64,000 bases of DNA from Cordylochernes scorpioides (GCA_030710605.1 CP092874.1:17905451-17969450); one strand, 5' to 3'. Counted from the first letter of the stretch, positions 30,089-43,666 are shown. The notes: generated from the letters alone by a model not told the origin. Translations and numbers: made by a program.

Positions 30089-32284
30089 ATGGCACGTCGC
30101 TGGGATTTAATCGAAGCTGGTTTAAACGATATCCTTCACAGAAATCCAATTAGCCCTGATAGGCACAAGGAGTTTCTGTACGCCATCCATGAGTACTGTC
30201 AGTACAGAATCCACCCGATTGGCCAAAATATCATAAGTAGTGAATACGAGTTTCTGGGCTTTAGCGACCTCTATGAGCGGGTGATCAACTTGTTTAAGAT
30301 CTATTTGGAATCTCTACACTGTGAAATGAAAAAAGAAGATGGCGTAAACATAGTTAAGATCTACCATGAGAAATTAAGGTCTTTTAAAACTAGCTTACGT
30401 AAAATCAATGCCTACTCCACCTATATGAACAGCAAATAGTTTGATAGTCAGTACCGCGCAGGTTGCACCTGGATCCGCCCCATTTACTGGCAAGGTCTTG
30501 TCTGCTGGAAAGACCATATACTAATTCCTTTCAGTGAGCAGCTAATCGCCATAGTCTTTCTCCAAAAAGAGAAGGAACGGTTTGGAAAAATCAACTGATC
30601 CTGAGATAATAAAAAACGTGATTGACCTCTACATGGAAAAGCACGAAGACTTTGAACCCTTCTTTCAAGCCTACAAGGAAGAATTTGAGGCCCGCTACAT
30701 TGAAAACGCCAAAGAGTTCTATGCCGCAGAGAGCGCGGAGTTTCTCAAATCTCACACCGTAACGGAATACCTGACGTTGGCGGAAAGAAGGTTGACCGAG
30801 GAATGCACTCGTGCTTAGAGCTACTTCCACCCCTCCACCCTGCAACCTCTCAAAGCCGCCTGCCAAGACGTGCTGATTCTCGGCCATATGGAACTGCTGA
30901 AGCTGGAGTTCGCCAAGATGGTCTTTGAGTGCCAGCACGAGAATGTGGCCCGGATGTCACGTATTCTAGGCGATCATCCAGACCAATATGCCGAGATGTG
31001 CCAAATCTTGAAGAACGTCGTGGACACGGAAGGTGGAAACATCTTAGAACAAAACAAGGAAATAGCGCCAAAGGACGTGAAGGTGTATTTTTCACTGATT
31101 CACAATGTCCTAGAGAAGTTCAGGAGCTTGGTCTAGAAGGCAACAAATAATGAAAACCGGATATTTGAAGCCTCAGAACTCGCCTATAGGAGTTTGATCA
31201 ATTCCAATCCCATCACGCTCACCCACAAATGTTCGGATATCAATGCAAGTTTTCTAGCTCAATATTCAGACTCCATGTTGAACCGAACGAGCAAGAATGA
31301 GGAAGATATTGAAAAGCGCAGTGATAAAGTTTTGACTATTCTCCCTTTCTCGGAGAATGTGGACATCTTCATTGCCCACTACTTAGATCTAATGACAAAG
31401 CGGCTGCTCCTGAACAATTCCCTCGGACACAACCTGGAAGCCAATCTGTTGGCCAAGTTGAAGGGGCAACTTGGTGGAAATATAACATCAAGATTAGAGA
31501 GGATGCTAGCAGACAACCAAGGGAGCAGGGAACTCAAGGAACCATTTAATCGATTTCAGGAAAATAAGGACCCATCCTTTAAGGTGAAGGCAGAAGTTAT
31601 TATTATTGCTGAAGGGATCTGGCCCCAACAAGAAGAGATCAAATGCCCTTTGCCATTTGAGATCGAACGGTGTATCAGCATGTTCCGGGAATTCTATTCC
31701 ACCATCCATTCATGCAGGAAGATTCAGTGGCTACATAGCGTTTCGAGAAGTGAGGTGAATGCTAACTGCTTTAGCAGGCCTTACTTATTCCAGAGCTCGA
31801 GAATCCAAATGATCATCATTCTTCAGTACAACGACGGTCTTTCCTTCTTCGTCGAGCAGCTCCAACAGAGGACCGAGATCAAGATGGAGTACTTGCTCCG
31901 AGTTCTCGAGACCCTGCTGAAGACCAAAGTCTTGACATGTGAGGGGAAACTGAGCCGGTCCTCCACCGTCAGCCTTAATACAAGGTTCAGCAACAAGGAG
32001 GAGCGGCCCAACATCAGCCTTCCTCTGCCTAAACCCGAGAAGGAAACTGAAAATTCCGTGCATTTACAGGTTCAACGGGAACGCAAGTTTCTCCTGTATT
32101 CTAATATCGTGCGTATCATGAATGAGAAGAAGAAGCTGGGTTATCAGGAACTAGTCCTTGAGGTTATATCGAGCCTGAGTTCAAGGTTGAAACAAAACTC
32201 ATCAAGTCCAGCGTGGAAGATCTGATACTGAAGGAGTACCTCGAATGGGATGATGAGAAAGAGGCTTACAAATACGTCGCCTAA
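30089..32284 (+). pseudogene. Cullin-1-like pseudogene, slot A of unit 2
   Basis: It aligns along its whole length with the gene at 1870-4062 and sits exactly 28,219 bp downstream. Lesions: a TAG after codon 116 (30437); a one-base insertion near 30585; a TAG at about 30816 where the relative has CAG; a TAG near 31133; and a small deletion near 32185 that shifts the C-terminal frame. The neddylation lysine is changed to asparagine (IVRIMN, codon at 32121-32123). A Helitron disrupts its upstream flank. Pseudogenisation is certain; transcription is not excluded. Confidence 0.95.
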
Positions 32285-32966
32285 ACGTTCTTCTCTGTTC
32301 ATATATTATTTCTTCAATAAATTTTGTATGTTATTTTGCTTTACATTTTGTTACTCTACACGTGATATGATATTTATTTACATAAATAGAGCATATCTGT
32401 TATTTACAGTTTTACACGATTTCAACTCGGAGTTCGTTGGAACCAGATTTAAAAAAAAAATTGTTTACGATCTCAAATAAAAGAGAAAAAAAAGTGATCC
32501 TACCTCTAAATACTTGGAAATGAATAATTAAATTGTTCAAAAAATTACGAATATATATTCTTTATATGCTTTGAGGCCATAGTGGTGAGTAGTATTCAGT
32601 ACGCTTCAAGAATCCGGGTTATCAACAGTTATATGTGTTTTATAGATTAATATATGTGGATATATTGTCCAGATTGTTAGCGACTTTAGCACGCTCCAGA
32701 AATCCGGTTTACCTCAAGAGAAAAAGAGTGGATATAATGAAAGTTCATTAAAAAGATTGAACTTTTAAAAAATATATCTACTTATCAGTATTTATAAACT
32801 TTTTAATCGAATAAATTATAATTTTAAAAATACCTCAATAAAAAATACAAAATATTTCATTAGGTGCGCAAGTAAGACTCCGTGTTTTCTTTTCCCTGGT
32901 TAAAAATGTATAAAATTATGCTCAACTGTCATTGAGCAATTATATGTATCTGAGTGAAAATAGATA
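32285..32966 (+). other. 3' flank of the cullin pseudogene
   Basis: Nearly identical to 4063-4745, with a polyadenylation signal shortly after the former stop and the same LINE 3' UTR relics near 32590-32720. No gene. Confidence 0.6.
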
Positions 32967-34251
32967 GTGTGATCAATAATTTCCAGTAATGCTAAATATT
33001 TAAAGAAATACAAAAGTATAATAAAGTTTTTTTTTATTTCTAAAAAAAAATCACCGTCACTATCTATACACTTGTTCCATTTTTTTTTCAGATATCAAAA
33101 CACCTCTGAAAATCCTCATCTTTCAGGCTTTTCAAAATATTCTTCGTATTCTCCTTTATTTCAGGTATTGAGTCAAATCGAGGTCCTTTCAAGACTTTTT
33201 TTAATTTTAGGGTAAAGAAAAGTCGTGGGGAGCAAGGTCGGTAGAATAGAGTGGCTTGGGAAGTAAACCAATTTCGTGTTTAGCCGTTTGTGGCCGTGCA
33301 TTGTCATGATGCAAGAGGCAATTTTTCCGATGTCATTTTTCGGATCGTTTCTGACGCACAGCCTCCCTTAAACGTCGCAATACATCAAGATAGTAATGTT
33401 GATTAATGGTCTGACCCTTGGGCACGATTTCACAGTGTAACAATCCCTTTACATCAAAGAAAGCGATAAAAAGACACTTAAGCTTCGATTTTATCATCCT
33501 TGCTTTTTTGAATCTTGGTTCTCCAGGTTCTAGCCACTGGCTTGATTGCCTCTTTGTCTCGGGATCATATCCGTTCACCCATGTTTCATCTCCCGTGATA
33601 ACATTTTTGAGCCAATGGGGATCAGAATCAAACATTTCGACCATGTTTTTGCACGTTTCTTTGCGATGCTCTTTCTGATCATTCGTTTAGAGATGTGCGA
33701 CAAATTTAGCGGGGATCGTTTAAGATGCAGATCATTCTTTATGATGGTTTGGCATGTTCCAAAAGAGATATCCAAGTCTTCTGGTAGCTTTCTGGTAGAT
33801 ATTCTTGGGTTTTCTTTGATCGATGACTTGATTTTGAGTGCATTTTCGGGGTTTCTTATTGATAAAGGTCTGCCAGTGTGTAGATCAGCCTTGACGTTAT
33901 TCGACCAGTTTTAAATCGTGCAAATCATTCAAATGTCCTTGATTGTGATAGGGCATCTTCTTTAAAAAGGCATCTTCAACATTTGAAATGGTTCAGAAGC
34001 TGTTCTCCCTAATTTATAGCAAAACTCTATGCAGACTCATTTTTTTTCAATACAGTCGATACTAAGGTTAGAAAATGTTCTTAATACTCGAGCTTATAAA
34101 TTCGAAAAATCATGAGCGAGTGCGTCTGTGTGATCTTTTATTTTTCTAACGTGCTGATGAATGTTTTGTCTATAATGTCCTTAAAAAATTATTTCATTAT
34201 TTTGAAAATTTCACGTGATCCAATCTCATTCCTGGAAATTATTGATCACAC
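32967..34251 (-). mobile_element. mariner transposon, unit 2 copy, inactive
   Basis: It has the same terminal repeats (32967-32991 and 34227-34251) as the unit 1 copy, with few differences. The transposase fragments, including GDETWV at 33333-33644 and the N-terminal piece at 33575-33775, carry the same frameshift, so the element was already dead at duplication. Confidence 0.9.
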
Positions 34252-35400
34252 GTTGTAAAAGCGGCAGGGGGCGATCATATTTGAAGAAGAGGTAAAATAC
34301 AGAAAATACCTTTAAAAAATACTAATCAGTTGCTACATATTAAGTATCATTAGGTTCGAACGTTATGGTGATCGTACCCCGCCGCTTTTATTTTCATTCA
34401 GATACATCTAATAGCTCAATGACAAAGATAAAATATTTTATTATTTCCTTTTTAGTGCATTTGGATAAATCTTTTTTAAGATGTATTTTTATTTATTAAT
34501 TATTTATTCTGAGGCTAAGATTCATCCTGTTTGATAACTCCAAGAAAGTGAAGGTTACTTTAAATGTTCTAGAATTAAAAATTAAGTGTTTTACAGTGAC
34601 TGAAGGATGTTTTATTTCTTGAATAATTTTCGAGAAAAGAGTGTTTCTGTATTCACTCATATTCTCTCAAATGCTCCCCCTCACTCTGCCTTAATGTAAC
34701 CCAGAATTCTCTGCGTGTAAATATGCAAATTAACAAAGTCAATAGTGAAATAATTTTAAAATTCACAAACCATCTATCGATAAAATTTGTAAAAATATAA
34801 TTTTCTGCCAATGTGTTTCTTTTTAATAATACCATCAAGTGTTATCTCTACAGACCTTATTGCATTGATAAAGGTTATTGAATGATAGAGTGATGGCTCA
34901 TCAGTGGTGAACCCTCTCAGCGGTTTCTTAATATTAATATCCAGACCACTCTATTTGATTAACTTTGTTATATACCCAGCATTATAGTATATCAATGTAG
35001 TGTAACAATTATTGAATAAAATTTGAAAAAAAAAAAAACATTTCCAGTAAATGCAATTGTTACATATTTATATAAAAATAAATAATAAATTATAATGCTT
35101 TTCAAAAAGGTTTTTCACTCCTAAAATTCATAGTACTAAGACTCAGGGGTATAAGCTTTTAATCGAGCGCGCGCTTTTTTATAAATTTATTTTCAATAAA
35201 TTCCTTAAAAATATAAAAAGTATAGTTTCAAAAACATTATATACGAGGGTAAAAATATATAATTATTTTTAAAATATAAAATATAAAAACAGATTTATTA
35301 TGCATTGATTTGCATTTCTTATGTATTTCACTATACATCATCTACTAACACTCTTCTACTTTGTTTGGTTTTATCTCTAAAATTTCCCCAGAAACCTGGT
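34252..35400 (+). other. 5' flank of cullin 4
   Basis: Nearly identical to 6033-7180. It includes the GC-rich motif at 35157-35178, 306 bp before the ATG. Confidence 0.7.
35157..35178 (+). promoter_or_regulatory. Conserved GC-rich motif upstream of cullin 4
   Basis: Same block as at 6936-6957. A TATA-like ttataaata follows at about 35401, 62 bp before the ATG. Confidence 0.4.
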
Positions 35401-35462
35401 TTATAAATATATCTATCTTTCTAAAAATAAAACACTAAAATAATTCTAGGAAAAGAGAGAAA

Positions 35463-37676
35463 ATGGCACATCGTTGGGATTTAATCGAAGCTGGTTTAAA
35501 CGATATCCTTCACAACAATCCAATTAGCTGTGAGAGACGCAACGAGCTTCTGTACGCCATCCAACAGTATTGCAAATACAGCATACCCTCGATTGGCCAA
35601 GATTTCATAAGTAATAAATACGAGTATCTAGGCTTTAGCGACCTCTATGAGCGGGTGACCAACTTGTTTAAAGTCTATTTGGAATCTCTACACTGTGAAA
35701 TGAGTAAAGAGGAAGATGGCGTAAACATAGTTGAAATATACCATGATAAATTAACGTCTTTTAAATCTACCCTCCGTAAATTCAATGCTCACTTTACCTA
35801 CATGAACTCGAGATGGGCTGTTGATCAGTACCGCGCAGGCTTAACCTGGATCCGCCCCATTTACTGGCAAGGTCTTGTCTGCTGGAAAGACCATCTACTA
35901 ATTCCTTTCAGTAAGCAGCTAACCGCAATGGTTTTTTCCCAAATAGAGATGGAACGGTTCGGAAATTCCGCTAATCCCGAGATAATAAAAAAGGTGATTG
36001 ACTTATACAAGGAAAAAGACGAACAGAACGAAGACTTCGAGCCCTTCTTTCAAGCCTACAAGGAAGAATTTGAGCCCCGCTACATCGAAAACGCCAAAGA
36101 GTACTATGCCTCGGAGAGCGCGGAGTTTCTCAAATCTCACACGGTAATGGAATACTTGACGTTGGTGGAAAGAAGGTTGACCGAGGAATGCACTCGTGCT
36201 CAGAGCTACTTCCACCCCTCCACCCTGAAACCTCTCAAAGCCGCCTGCCGAGACGTGCTGATTCTCGGCCATATGGAACTGCTGAAGCTGGAGTTCGCCA
36301 AAATGGTCTTGGAATGCGAGCACGAGAACGTCGCCCATATGTTACGTATTCTAAGCAAACTTCCAGATCAATATGCCGAGATGTGCCAAATCTTTAAGAA
36401 CGTCGTGGAAACGGAAGGTCGAAACATCTTAGAAGAAAACAAGGAAAGGGCGCTAAGTGACCCGATGGTGTATTTTTCACTGATTTGCAATACCCAAGAA
36501 AAGTTCAGAAGCTTTGTCGAGAAGGCTACAAATAATGAAGCCCGGTTACTTCAAGCCTTAGAAGTCGCCTGTAAAAGTTTGCTCAATTCCAATCCCATCA
36601 CTCTCACCCACAAAACTTCGTATATCAATGCAAGTCTTCTAGCTCAATATTCAGACTCCATGTTGAACCGAACGAGAAAGAATGAAGAAGATATTGAAAA
36701 GAGCAGTGATAAAGTTTTGACTATTCTCCGCTTATTGGAGGATGTGGACCTTTTCATCGGCCACTACTTAGATCTAATGACAAAGCGGCTGCTCCTGAAC
36801 AATTCCCTCGGACACGACCTAGAAGCCAATCTGTTGGCCAAGTTGAAGGGGCAACTTGGTGGAAATATAACATCAAGATTAGAGAGGATGCTTGCAGACT
36901 ACCAAGGGAGCAAGGAACTTAAGGAACCGTTTAATCGATTTCAGGAAAATAAGGATCCATCCTTTAAGGTGAAGATGGAAGTCAATATTATTACTGCAGG
37001 GATCTGGCCCCAACAAGAACAGATCAGCTGCCTTTTGCCATTTGAGATCGGACGGTGTATCAGTATGTTCCTGGAATTCTATTCAACCGTCCATTCAGGC
37101 CGGAAGATTCATTGGCTACATAGCCTTTCAAGAAGTGAGGTGAAGGCTAACTGTTTTGGCAGGCCTTACTTATTCCAGAGCTCGAGCATACAAATGATCA
37201 TCATTCTTCAGTTCAACGACGTTCTTTCCTTCTCCGTCGAGCAGCTCCAACAGAGGACTGAGATCAAGATGGAGTACTTGCTCCGAGTTCTAGAGACCCT
37301 GCTGAAGACCAAAGTCTTGACATGTGAGGGGAAACTGACCCGATCCTCCACCGTCTGCCTTAATACGAGGTTCAGCAACAAGAAGTCGCGGCCCAACATC
37401 AACCTTCCTCTGCCTAAACCTGAGAAGGAAACTGAAAAGCCTGTGCATTTACAGGTTCAAAGGGAACGTAAGATTCTCGTGGATTCTTATATCGTGCGTA
37501 TCATGAAGGAGAAGAAGATTCTGGGTCATCAGGAACTAGTCCTTGAGGTTATATCGAGACTGAGTTCCAGGTTCAAGGTTGACATCAAACTCATCAAGTT
37601 CAGCGTGGAAGATCTGATACTGAAGGAGTACCTCGAAAGGGACGATGAGAATGAGGCTTACAAATACATCGCCTAA
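35463..37676 (+). CDS. Cullin-1-like scaffold protein, slot B of unit 2 (737 aa)
   Basis: This is an intact intronless cullin of the CUL1 type with the N-terminal adaptor-binding repeats, cullin homology domain, and C-terminal winged helix with IVRIMK (lysine near 682). It is the near-identical partner of the gene at 7244: only two amino-acid differences are seen (H instead of R in CWKD-x-LLI, and I instead of V in the last three residues), plus a few silent changes. AATAAA follows at 37708-37713. Promoter, start context and 3' flank are the same. Both copies are therefore probably expressed alike. Whether it is the ancestral SCF cullin or an extra paralogue cannot be told here. Confidence 0.94.
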   Translation: MAHRWDLIEAGLNDILHNNPISCERRNELLYAIQQYCKYSIPSIGQDFISNKYEYLGFSDLYERVTNLFKVYLESLHCEMSKEEDGVNIVEIYHDKLTSFKSTLRKFNAHFTYMNSRWAVDQYRAGLTWIRPIYWQGLVCWKDHLLIPFSKQLTAMVFSQIEMERFGNSANPEIIKKVIDLYKEKDEQNEDFEPFFQAYKEEFEPRYIENAKEYYASESAEFLKSHTVMEYLTLVERRLTEECTRAQSYFHPSTLKPLKAACRDVLILGHMELLKLEFAKMVLECEHENVAHMLRILSKLPDQYAEMCQIFKNVVETEGRNILEENKERALSDPMVYFSLICNTQEKFRSFVEKATNNEARLLQALEVACKSLLNSNPITLTHKTSYINASLLAQYSDSMLNRTRKNEEDIEKSSDKVLTILRLLEDVDLFIGHYLDLMTKRLLLNNSLGHDLEANLLAKLKGQLGGNITSRLERMLADYQGSKELKEPFNRFQENKDPSFKVKMEVNIITAGIWPQQEQISCLLPFEIGRCISMFLEFYSTVHSGRKIHWLHSLSRSEVKANCFGRPYLFQSSSIQMIIILQFNDVLSFSVEQLQQRTEIKMEYLLRVLETLLKTKVLTCEGKLTRSSTVCLNTRFSNKKSRPNINLPLPKPEKETEKPVHLQVQRERKILVDSYIVRIMKEKKILGHQELVLEVISRLSSRFKVDIKLIKFSVEDLILKEYLERDDENEAYKYIA

Positions 37677-37713
37677 ACTTTCTTCTCTGTTCATATATTA
37701 TTTCTTCAATAAA

Positions 37714-38073
37714 TTTTGTATGTTTTTTTGCTTTACATTTTGTTACTCTACACGTGATATGATATTTATTTACATAAATAGAGCATATCTGTTATTTACA
37801 GTTTGACACGATTTCAAATCGGAGTTCGTTGGAACCAGATTTAAAAAAAAAATTGTTTATGATCTCAAAGACAAGAGATAAAAATGTGATAATTCCTACC
37901 TCTAAATCCTTGGAAATAAATAATAAAATTATTCAAAAATTACAAATATATATTCTTAATATACTTTGAGGCCATAGTGATGGGTAGTATACAGTATGCT
38001 CCAAAAATCTGAGTTATGCAGTTATGTTTTATATTAAAATATTATCTATGGAAGTATGAAAGTTCATTCCAAA
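37714..38073 (+). other. 3' flank of cullin 4
   Basis: Counterpart of 9494-9854. AT-rich with no gene. Confidence 0.55.
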
Positions 38074-41000
38074 TAACTTTATTAGGTGCCGCTCAAAAGA
38101 GTAACCTGAATCATCTTATTCACAATATACTGTGGGGGGTGATTATGTACAGGGGTTTATTTTCATTTACAATTATAATTTATATTGATGTCGTTGGGTT
38201 CGGATTCTCAGGTCCTTGGGATATTGTTCTTGAAAAGGTTTTGTCTGGCTTGTTTGATATTCAAGGTGAGTTTATTTTATTTATTTTTTTTTTCACTTTT
38301 GTCATTCTGGCTTATTTGATGGAGAATTTGTCTAGGTTTTATATTTCTTTTTCCGCATTTGTAGTTTATGGCTTCCATGAAGGTGGGGGTTTCTAATTTT
38401 TCGATTTTAGTAGAACTTAAATGATTGTCTAATAATTTATTCATTGATGTTTTCGATATTTAGATCGTTCCTGAGGATTGTGTTCCGAACGAACCAGGCT
38501 GGAGACATGATTTTTCTGATCATTCTATTTTCAAAGACTGCTAACTTTAAGGATGGACTTATGTGCTGTTATAAAAAATGAGGTAGCCATATATAAGTAT
38601 CGGTAATATTATTGAAGTTTAAATGGTTCTTTTGCAATGAAGGGATTATTTGCTTTACGGTCCTAGAAATAGGGATAGTCGGTGTTGTGCAGCTTTCGTC
38701 AAATTTATTATGATTTCAATGTGTTTTTGAAGGTTATGTACTCATCTAGGAATCATTCCTATGTATCGGATATTATCTTTCCATTTAAAATTGTTTTCGA
38801 AGAGGAAGAGTTCGTCCAAAGGTTTTTTAATTGGAGAAAATGTTTACTTCACTTTTTGGGGGGTTCATTGTGACTCGCCATTTTTTACACCAAATCGTAT
38901 TATATTAATGTGGAGTCTTTCGGAGGTGTATGTCTAGGCCAAAATGACGGTATCATCGGCAAATAAGTGTAAAGAGGTGTCTTCAATATAGGGGAAGTCG
39001 TCTATATATATATGTTATAATAAATATTATTTTGAGATAAAAATTAGTTGTTGGTTCTTTTGAGTACATGGGTACTTAATGGTATCGTTGCTATTTTCTT
39101 CAAGTAATTTAAAATAAAAACTACTTGATACTTGAGAGAAAATTACAATAAGACATTTTTCACAGTCATATAGAATTTATGAAATGAATTCTATATTAGT
39201 GAAATTCAAAAATAGGTTAGATAACTACATATTTACAACAAGTATTAAAAGTCGGCGTATTCTAAAACTATGGTCAAAACACAAGTAGAACTATCAGTGA
39301 ATGAAAATAAAATATATATTTTTTAAATTATAGAATATTTTTATATTTAGATTATATAATATATATATATGTAGAATAAGGTTGGTCCTGTGAATGATCC
39401 TTAAGGGACCTCAGCAAGGATATTCCTAGCTATTATCAGTTCGTCTTTGACTCGTACCTCATGCCAGACTATGTCAAAAGCTTTGACGGTATCGAAGAAC
39501 ACGGCTCCTGTTATTTGGCCTAGGACCATGGCTTTTCTTATTTTTTCATTGACAACAACTAGCTGGTGCAATGTTGAGTGCTTGGCTTGATAGCCAAATT
39601 GTTCAGTTCTGAGTGGATTATTTTCTTCGAGGGATTAGCTAAGTCTTCTTAAAACAATTATTTTCAATATTTTTGATTGGCTAGGAAGCAGTTAGATGGG
39701 CCTGTAGCTTGCTGGTTCATGCATGGATTTCCCTTTTTTAAGTATGAGACAGATAATGGACGTTTTCCATCTGTCAGGGAAGTGGGCAAGCGCACTTATG
39801 CGTTAAATATTTCGGTTATTGATGTTAGTATGTGATTAGGGAGCAGTTTTAGAGCTTCATTAGACAATTTATCGATTCCGTGAGCTTTTTTATTTTGTAT
39901 ATATTCAATAATCGCTTTTAATTCGCCAATGTTTGTTGGTTCTAGACCTGTTTCTTTTCATTTTTTTCTCATGAATGAATTCACACATTTGATGTGTGTA
40001 CGAGTAGGTTTGGAGTGGGATTTATAGAGATTGGGGGTGAACTGTTTTTCATAGTTGTTGGCAAATGATTCTGCTACTTCTTCTGTGGTTAGTGTCTGCC
40101 CATTGTCTGTCTTCAATGTTATTTCTTTTTTTTTCAGAGTTGGATAATCGTTTGATGGTTTTCCATATGGTTTAGTCCGTGACTTTCGAGTTTTCAATAA
40201 AGTAGTCCCAGCTAGTGTTGTCGTGCTCTCTGGTAAATTTCTGTGATTCTCTCGCCATCATGTAGGCTGATTTATCTCGGGATTAGCAGATTTTTTTTGT
40301 CTTAGTCTGTTGGTTAATCGTATTTTTTCTTCAATGTGAGTGGATATCTTCGTTCTAATTCCGGGTCTTTATATATTTTTGATTCTATCAAGTATTGCAC
40401 CATTTGTTCTTCAATGTGCACGAGTATAATGGCCTCGTCTATTTTTAAAGATGTGTCTAGGATCAGTTCAGGAGGTTCAGCGATTTCCATTTTGTACTGG
40501 AAAAGGGTCCAATCTGTTATTTTGATATTTTTATTTGAGTAGGAGATTTTGAAATCCTGCAGCACAAGTAGTACTGGAAGATGATAAGAGGTTAGTTCAT
40601 GCAGGACTTTAGAATATGCGCTTTGGGAGATGTTTTTGTGCACGGAGATATAAATGATATCTGAAGGTGAGTCATGAGTGGGTTTGTCGGGGTAGCTAAC
40701 ATATAGGTCCATAACATCGATTGCGTTTCTCCCGCTTGGGTGTTTAGGTGCAGTTTAGATCCCCTGCTATAAGGGTCGGAGTGTCTGTTGAGAAAATGTT
40801 AGGGATATCAGTTTGATCTAGATAGGTGTTTGGTGGTTTTTAGCACGGTTACATGTTCATATTCAACCCGTTTTTATTTTTGATAGAAATTGAGGTGGTG
40901 GCATGAATAGGTGCATGGCTGTACTTCTTGTGGATAAATATGGCAGTTCCACCACCTTGTCCGGTTAGGTTGTCGCTACGGAGGGTGTAGTTTGGAATCC

Positions 41001-42530
41001 TCATTTTATGGCACGGCGGTTTCTGACACTAGTGCGATGTCGTGATCGTTCAGGAGTTCTGAGATTTTTTTTTTGTTTCAGAGACTACACGCGTTCCAGT
41101 GAAAGATTCGAAGACTATTTATATATATATATTTTGTAGTTCATTTACATCTAATGGTGTCTACAACGTTCTTCATTATTTTGGCTCTTATTGTAGGATC
41201 ACTGAGAGCCTTTTTGATAGAGCTCTCTAGTTGGTTGACCTCAGTGGCTGAAAGAGGATTTGGACGTTCTTTATTGAAATATGGAATTCTGTTCTTGATT
41301 TGAGTGGGTTTGGGAATTTCAGAAGGGTTTGAACCTCTAGGGTTGGATTGTTCTTTTTCTGTAGAGTGGACATTCACGCCAACTTGCTGTATGCTCTCCC
41401 TGGCAGTTTGCACATTTAGGTGGGACTTGTGAAATGATTTTCTCTACATTTTAAACATTTGGGAGTTTCCCTACATTCAAACTAGGAGTGTCCAAAGTTT
41501 TGGCACCTGTGGCATTGTCCGGAGCTTTTAGGAGCCCTGTTAGCCTCGACTTTGCACTTCATGTCACAGAGATCTGTGAAATTATAGATTTCTTTATTCT
41601 TTGCAGTCTTAGGAAGGGTTACCTGGATTAGTGGGAGCTCCTCATTTGTTCCTGATTTTCGTAGTCTTGCAAGTTTGGACATCTCAAATCCTTTGTTTTC
41701 CAGATCCTCTTGTATTTCGGGGATTGTGATACAACGGTCGAGACCTCTGACGAGCACTCTAAGACTCTTTTCGTCGTCTAAGATTTTTAAGTGGAAGGTG
41801 TAGTGGCGATTTCCAACCACTTAGTAGCTGTGCGGTAGTCTGATATTGTTTGGGTCTGAACGTTGATGTAGCGCCCTGATATAAATAATTCTGGCTTTTA
41901 TTTGTAAAATTAACAAGACCATCTCAAAGCCCTGACTTTACTCTGCTTATTTGAATTGGCGCTCTTTTGGTCTTGGGGTTAGGGGTGGGGTTGTTAGGTC
42001 CGTTATTCAATTTTTTACTAAGTTTCTTTGATTGGTTTAAGTTTTTATGGTTTTGTTCATGATTTGGAATTTAGTTTGGTGTCATTTCGATTTCGACTGT
42101 TTCTGCTTCATGAGGTTTTTCAGACTGTCAATTTTGTAATGTTGGTTCAGGATAACCTTGTGACCCCTGGTTGGAGCACCAGATTGTTATTTGCGTTGTT
42201 GTTTCTTTTGCGGCTACTGATGATTTTTCTCTTGGGTGCTTCAAGGGAGCTTTTGTAATATCGTGATCTTCTAGGTAGTTTGAGCGCAGTTCCCTTTCAT
42301 AAAAGTCAATAAAATTTATTAACTCAGCAAATGTGGTTCCAACCGCGCCGTAGTATTTTTTCAAAGCTTGGGAATCTTGTTTATTTTTTAATTCTGGGCA
42401 TTCTGGCAGTTTCCAAATTGAATATTGACGGGTACCTTTCGGGTATTTGGGGTTGATAAAATTAGTGTTGAGGACTTCTAGTGCAGAGAGGTCTTCCATA
42501 GTTCAGGGTTTCTTCTTCTTGTGATCTTTA
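38074..42530 (-). mobile_element. Jockey-type LINE, unit 2 copy, dead
   Basis: It matches 9855-14335 including the stop in the PQGS motif and the AT-rich insertion (about 38990-39370). It is slightly better preserved: ORF1 is open for 123 codons from the ATG at 42499, and again at 41482-41820 (domain before the zinc knuckle, ending QCHRCQNFGHS) and 41141-41413. ORF2 pieces are at 40314-40712 and 39958-40197. No functional protein is possible. Confidence 0.85.
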
Positions 42531-42620
42531 ATTATAGCCAGTTCGTAAATGACGCGTAGTCTCACTCTTTTTTTTCGAATTTTCGAAAGATAATCAAAAA
42601 TATTAAATTTCATTAAAAAA

Positions 42621-43574
42621 CTAGACGAATGACCCGGCTTCGCCCGAGAATTCCCCCGAGTGCAATTTCCTTAATACTGGAAGTACATTAAAAATAAATA
42701 GTGGCAGTAACACATAAACAGGCAAAAAGTGTGCGTGATAGCAAAAATTATATTATATTAGTGTTTATGTATTTGATTAAATTTTTTTTTGCAATCCATT
42801 TAGTTGTTTTAAAATCAATATAATTTGAATAGATGGCAGCTTTTTCACCCAACCCCCGAGGTACCCGCCCCAGTGCATTAACCCTTTAAATTGCCTGAGT
42901 TAAGTGAGTGACTGCGATGGAGCTTGACTTCGATGCTCATCTTCTCTCATTAAGAATAAGAAAAAATAGGTAAAAAATTAATCCAAAATACTGGAATGTT
43001 TATATTTTTCTGTAAATTCTAAAAGAGCACCTGGAAATTAGGTAAACCAATGTGTTTGCTAATGACTGTGACTGCATTTTAAACGATTTTTTTAAATAAT
43101 AAAAAACAAAGGCCAGAACAAAAATTAATAAAATTACGAAAGCCATTATTTACAGGCAGTACCGCTAATTTTGTAAAGTTTTTTTAAAAATTGCATTGTG
43201 TGCACTTACCGTAACTTAGTTAGTAATATAAATTTCTCTCTCAATATATATATACTCAATACTTTTGTAAAAAAAGTAACTTCGTATAAAAAGTTATTTC
43301 AAAAAAAGTACGCAAGCAACTTGAAAAAAAAATACAGAACTCTCATTTGTCGCTTAATTAGCCTGATGTTGTTACTTCGCTTCGTATTTACTCCGCGTTA
43401 AAAAAGTTCTTCAAATGAAAAATATATATAGTCAAAAATACTAATCAAAGGGTAGCCGAAATTTTATCCTCAGGTTTATAAAAAGCGACATGCCAAATTT
43501 GGTACGAATTGGTTGAGTATATTTTGAATTTATCGAGAAACAGACAACAGACATTGACTTTATATATAAGAAGA
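42621..43574 (-). mobile_element. Non-autonomous Helitron, minus strand (unit 2)
   Basis: Duplicate of 14426-15394 with CTAG at 42621-42624 and a 5' TC at 43573-43574 on the minus strand. Confidence 0.72.
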
Positions 43575-43666
43575 TATAATATCTACTCATCAAGTATTTA
43601 TAAGCTTTTTAATCAAATGAATCATTTTAAAAAATCACTCAATAAAATCTATATATCTATCTATTA

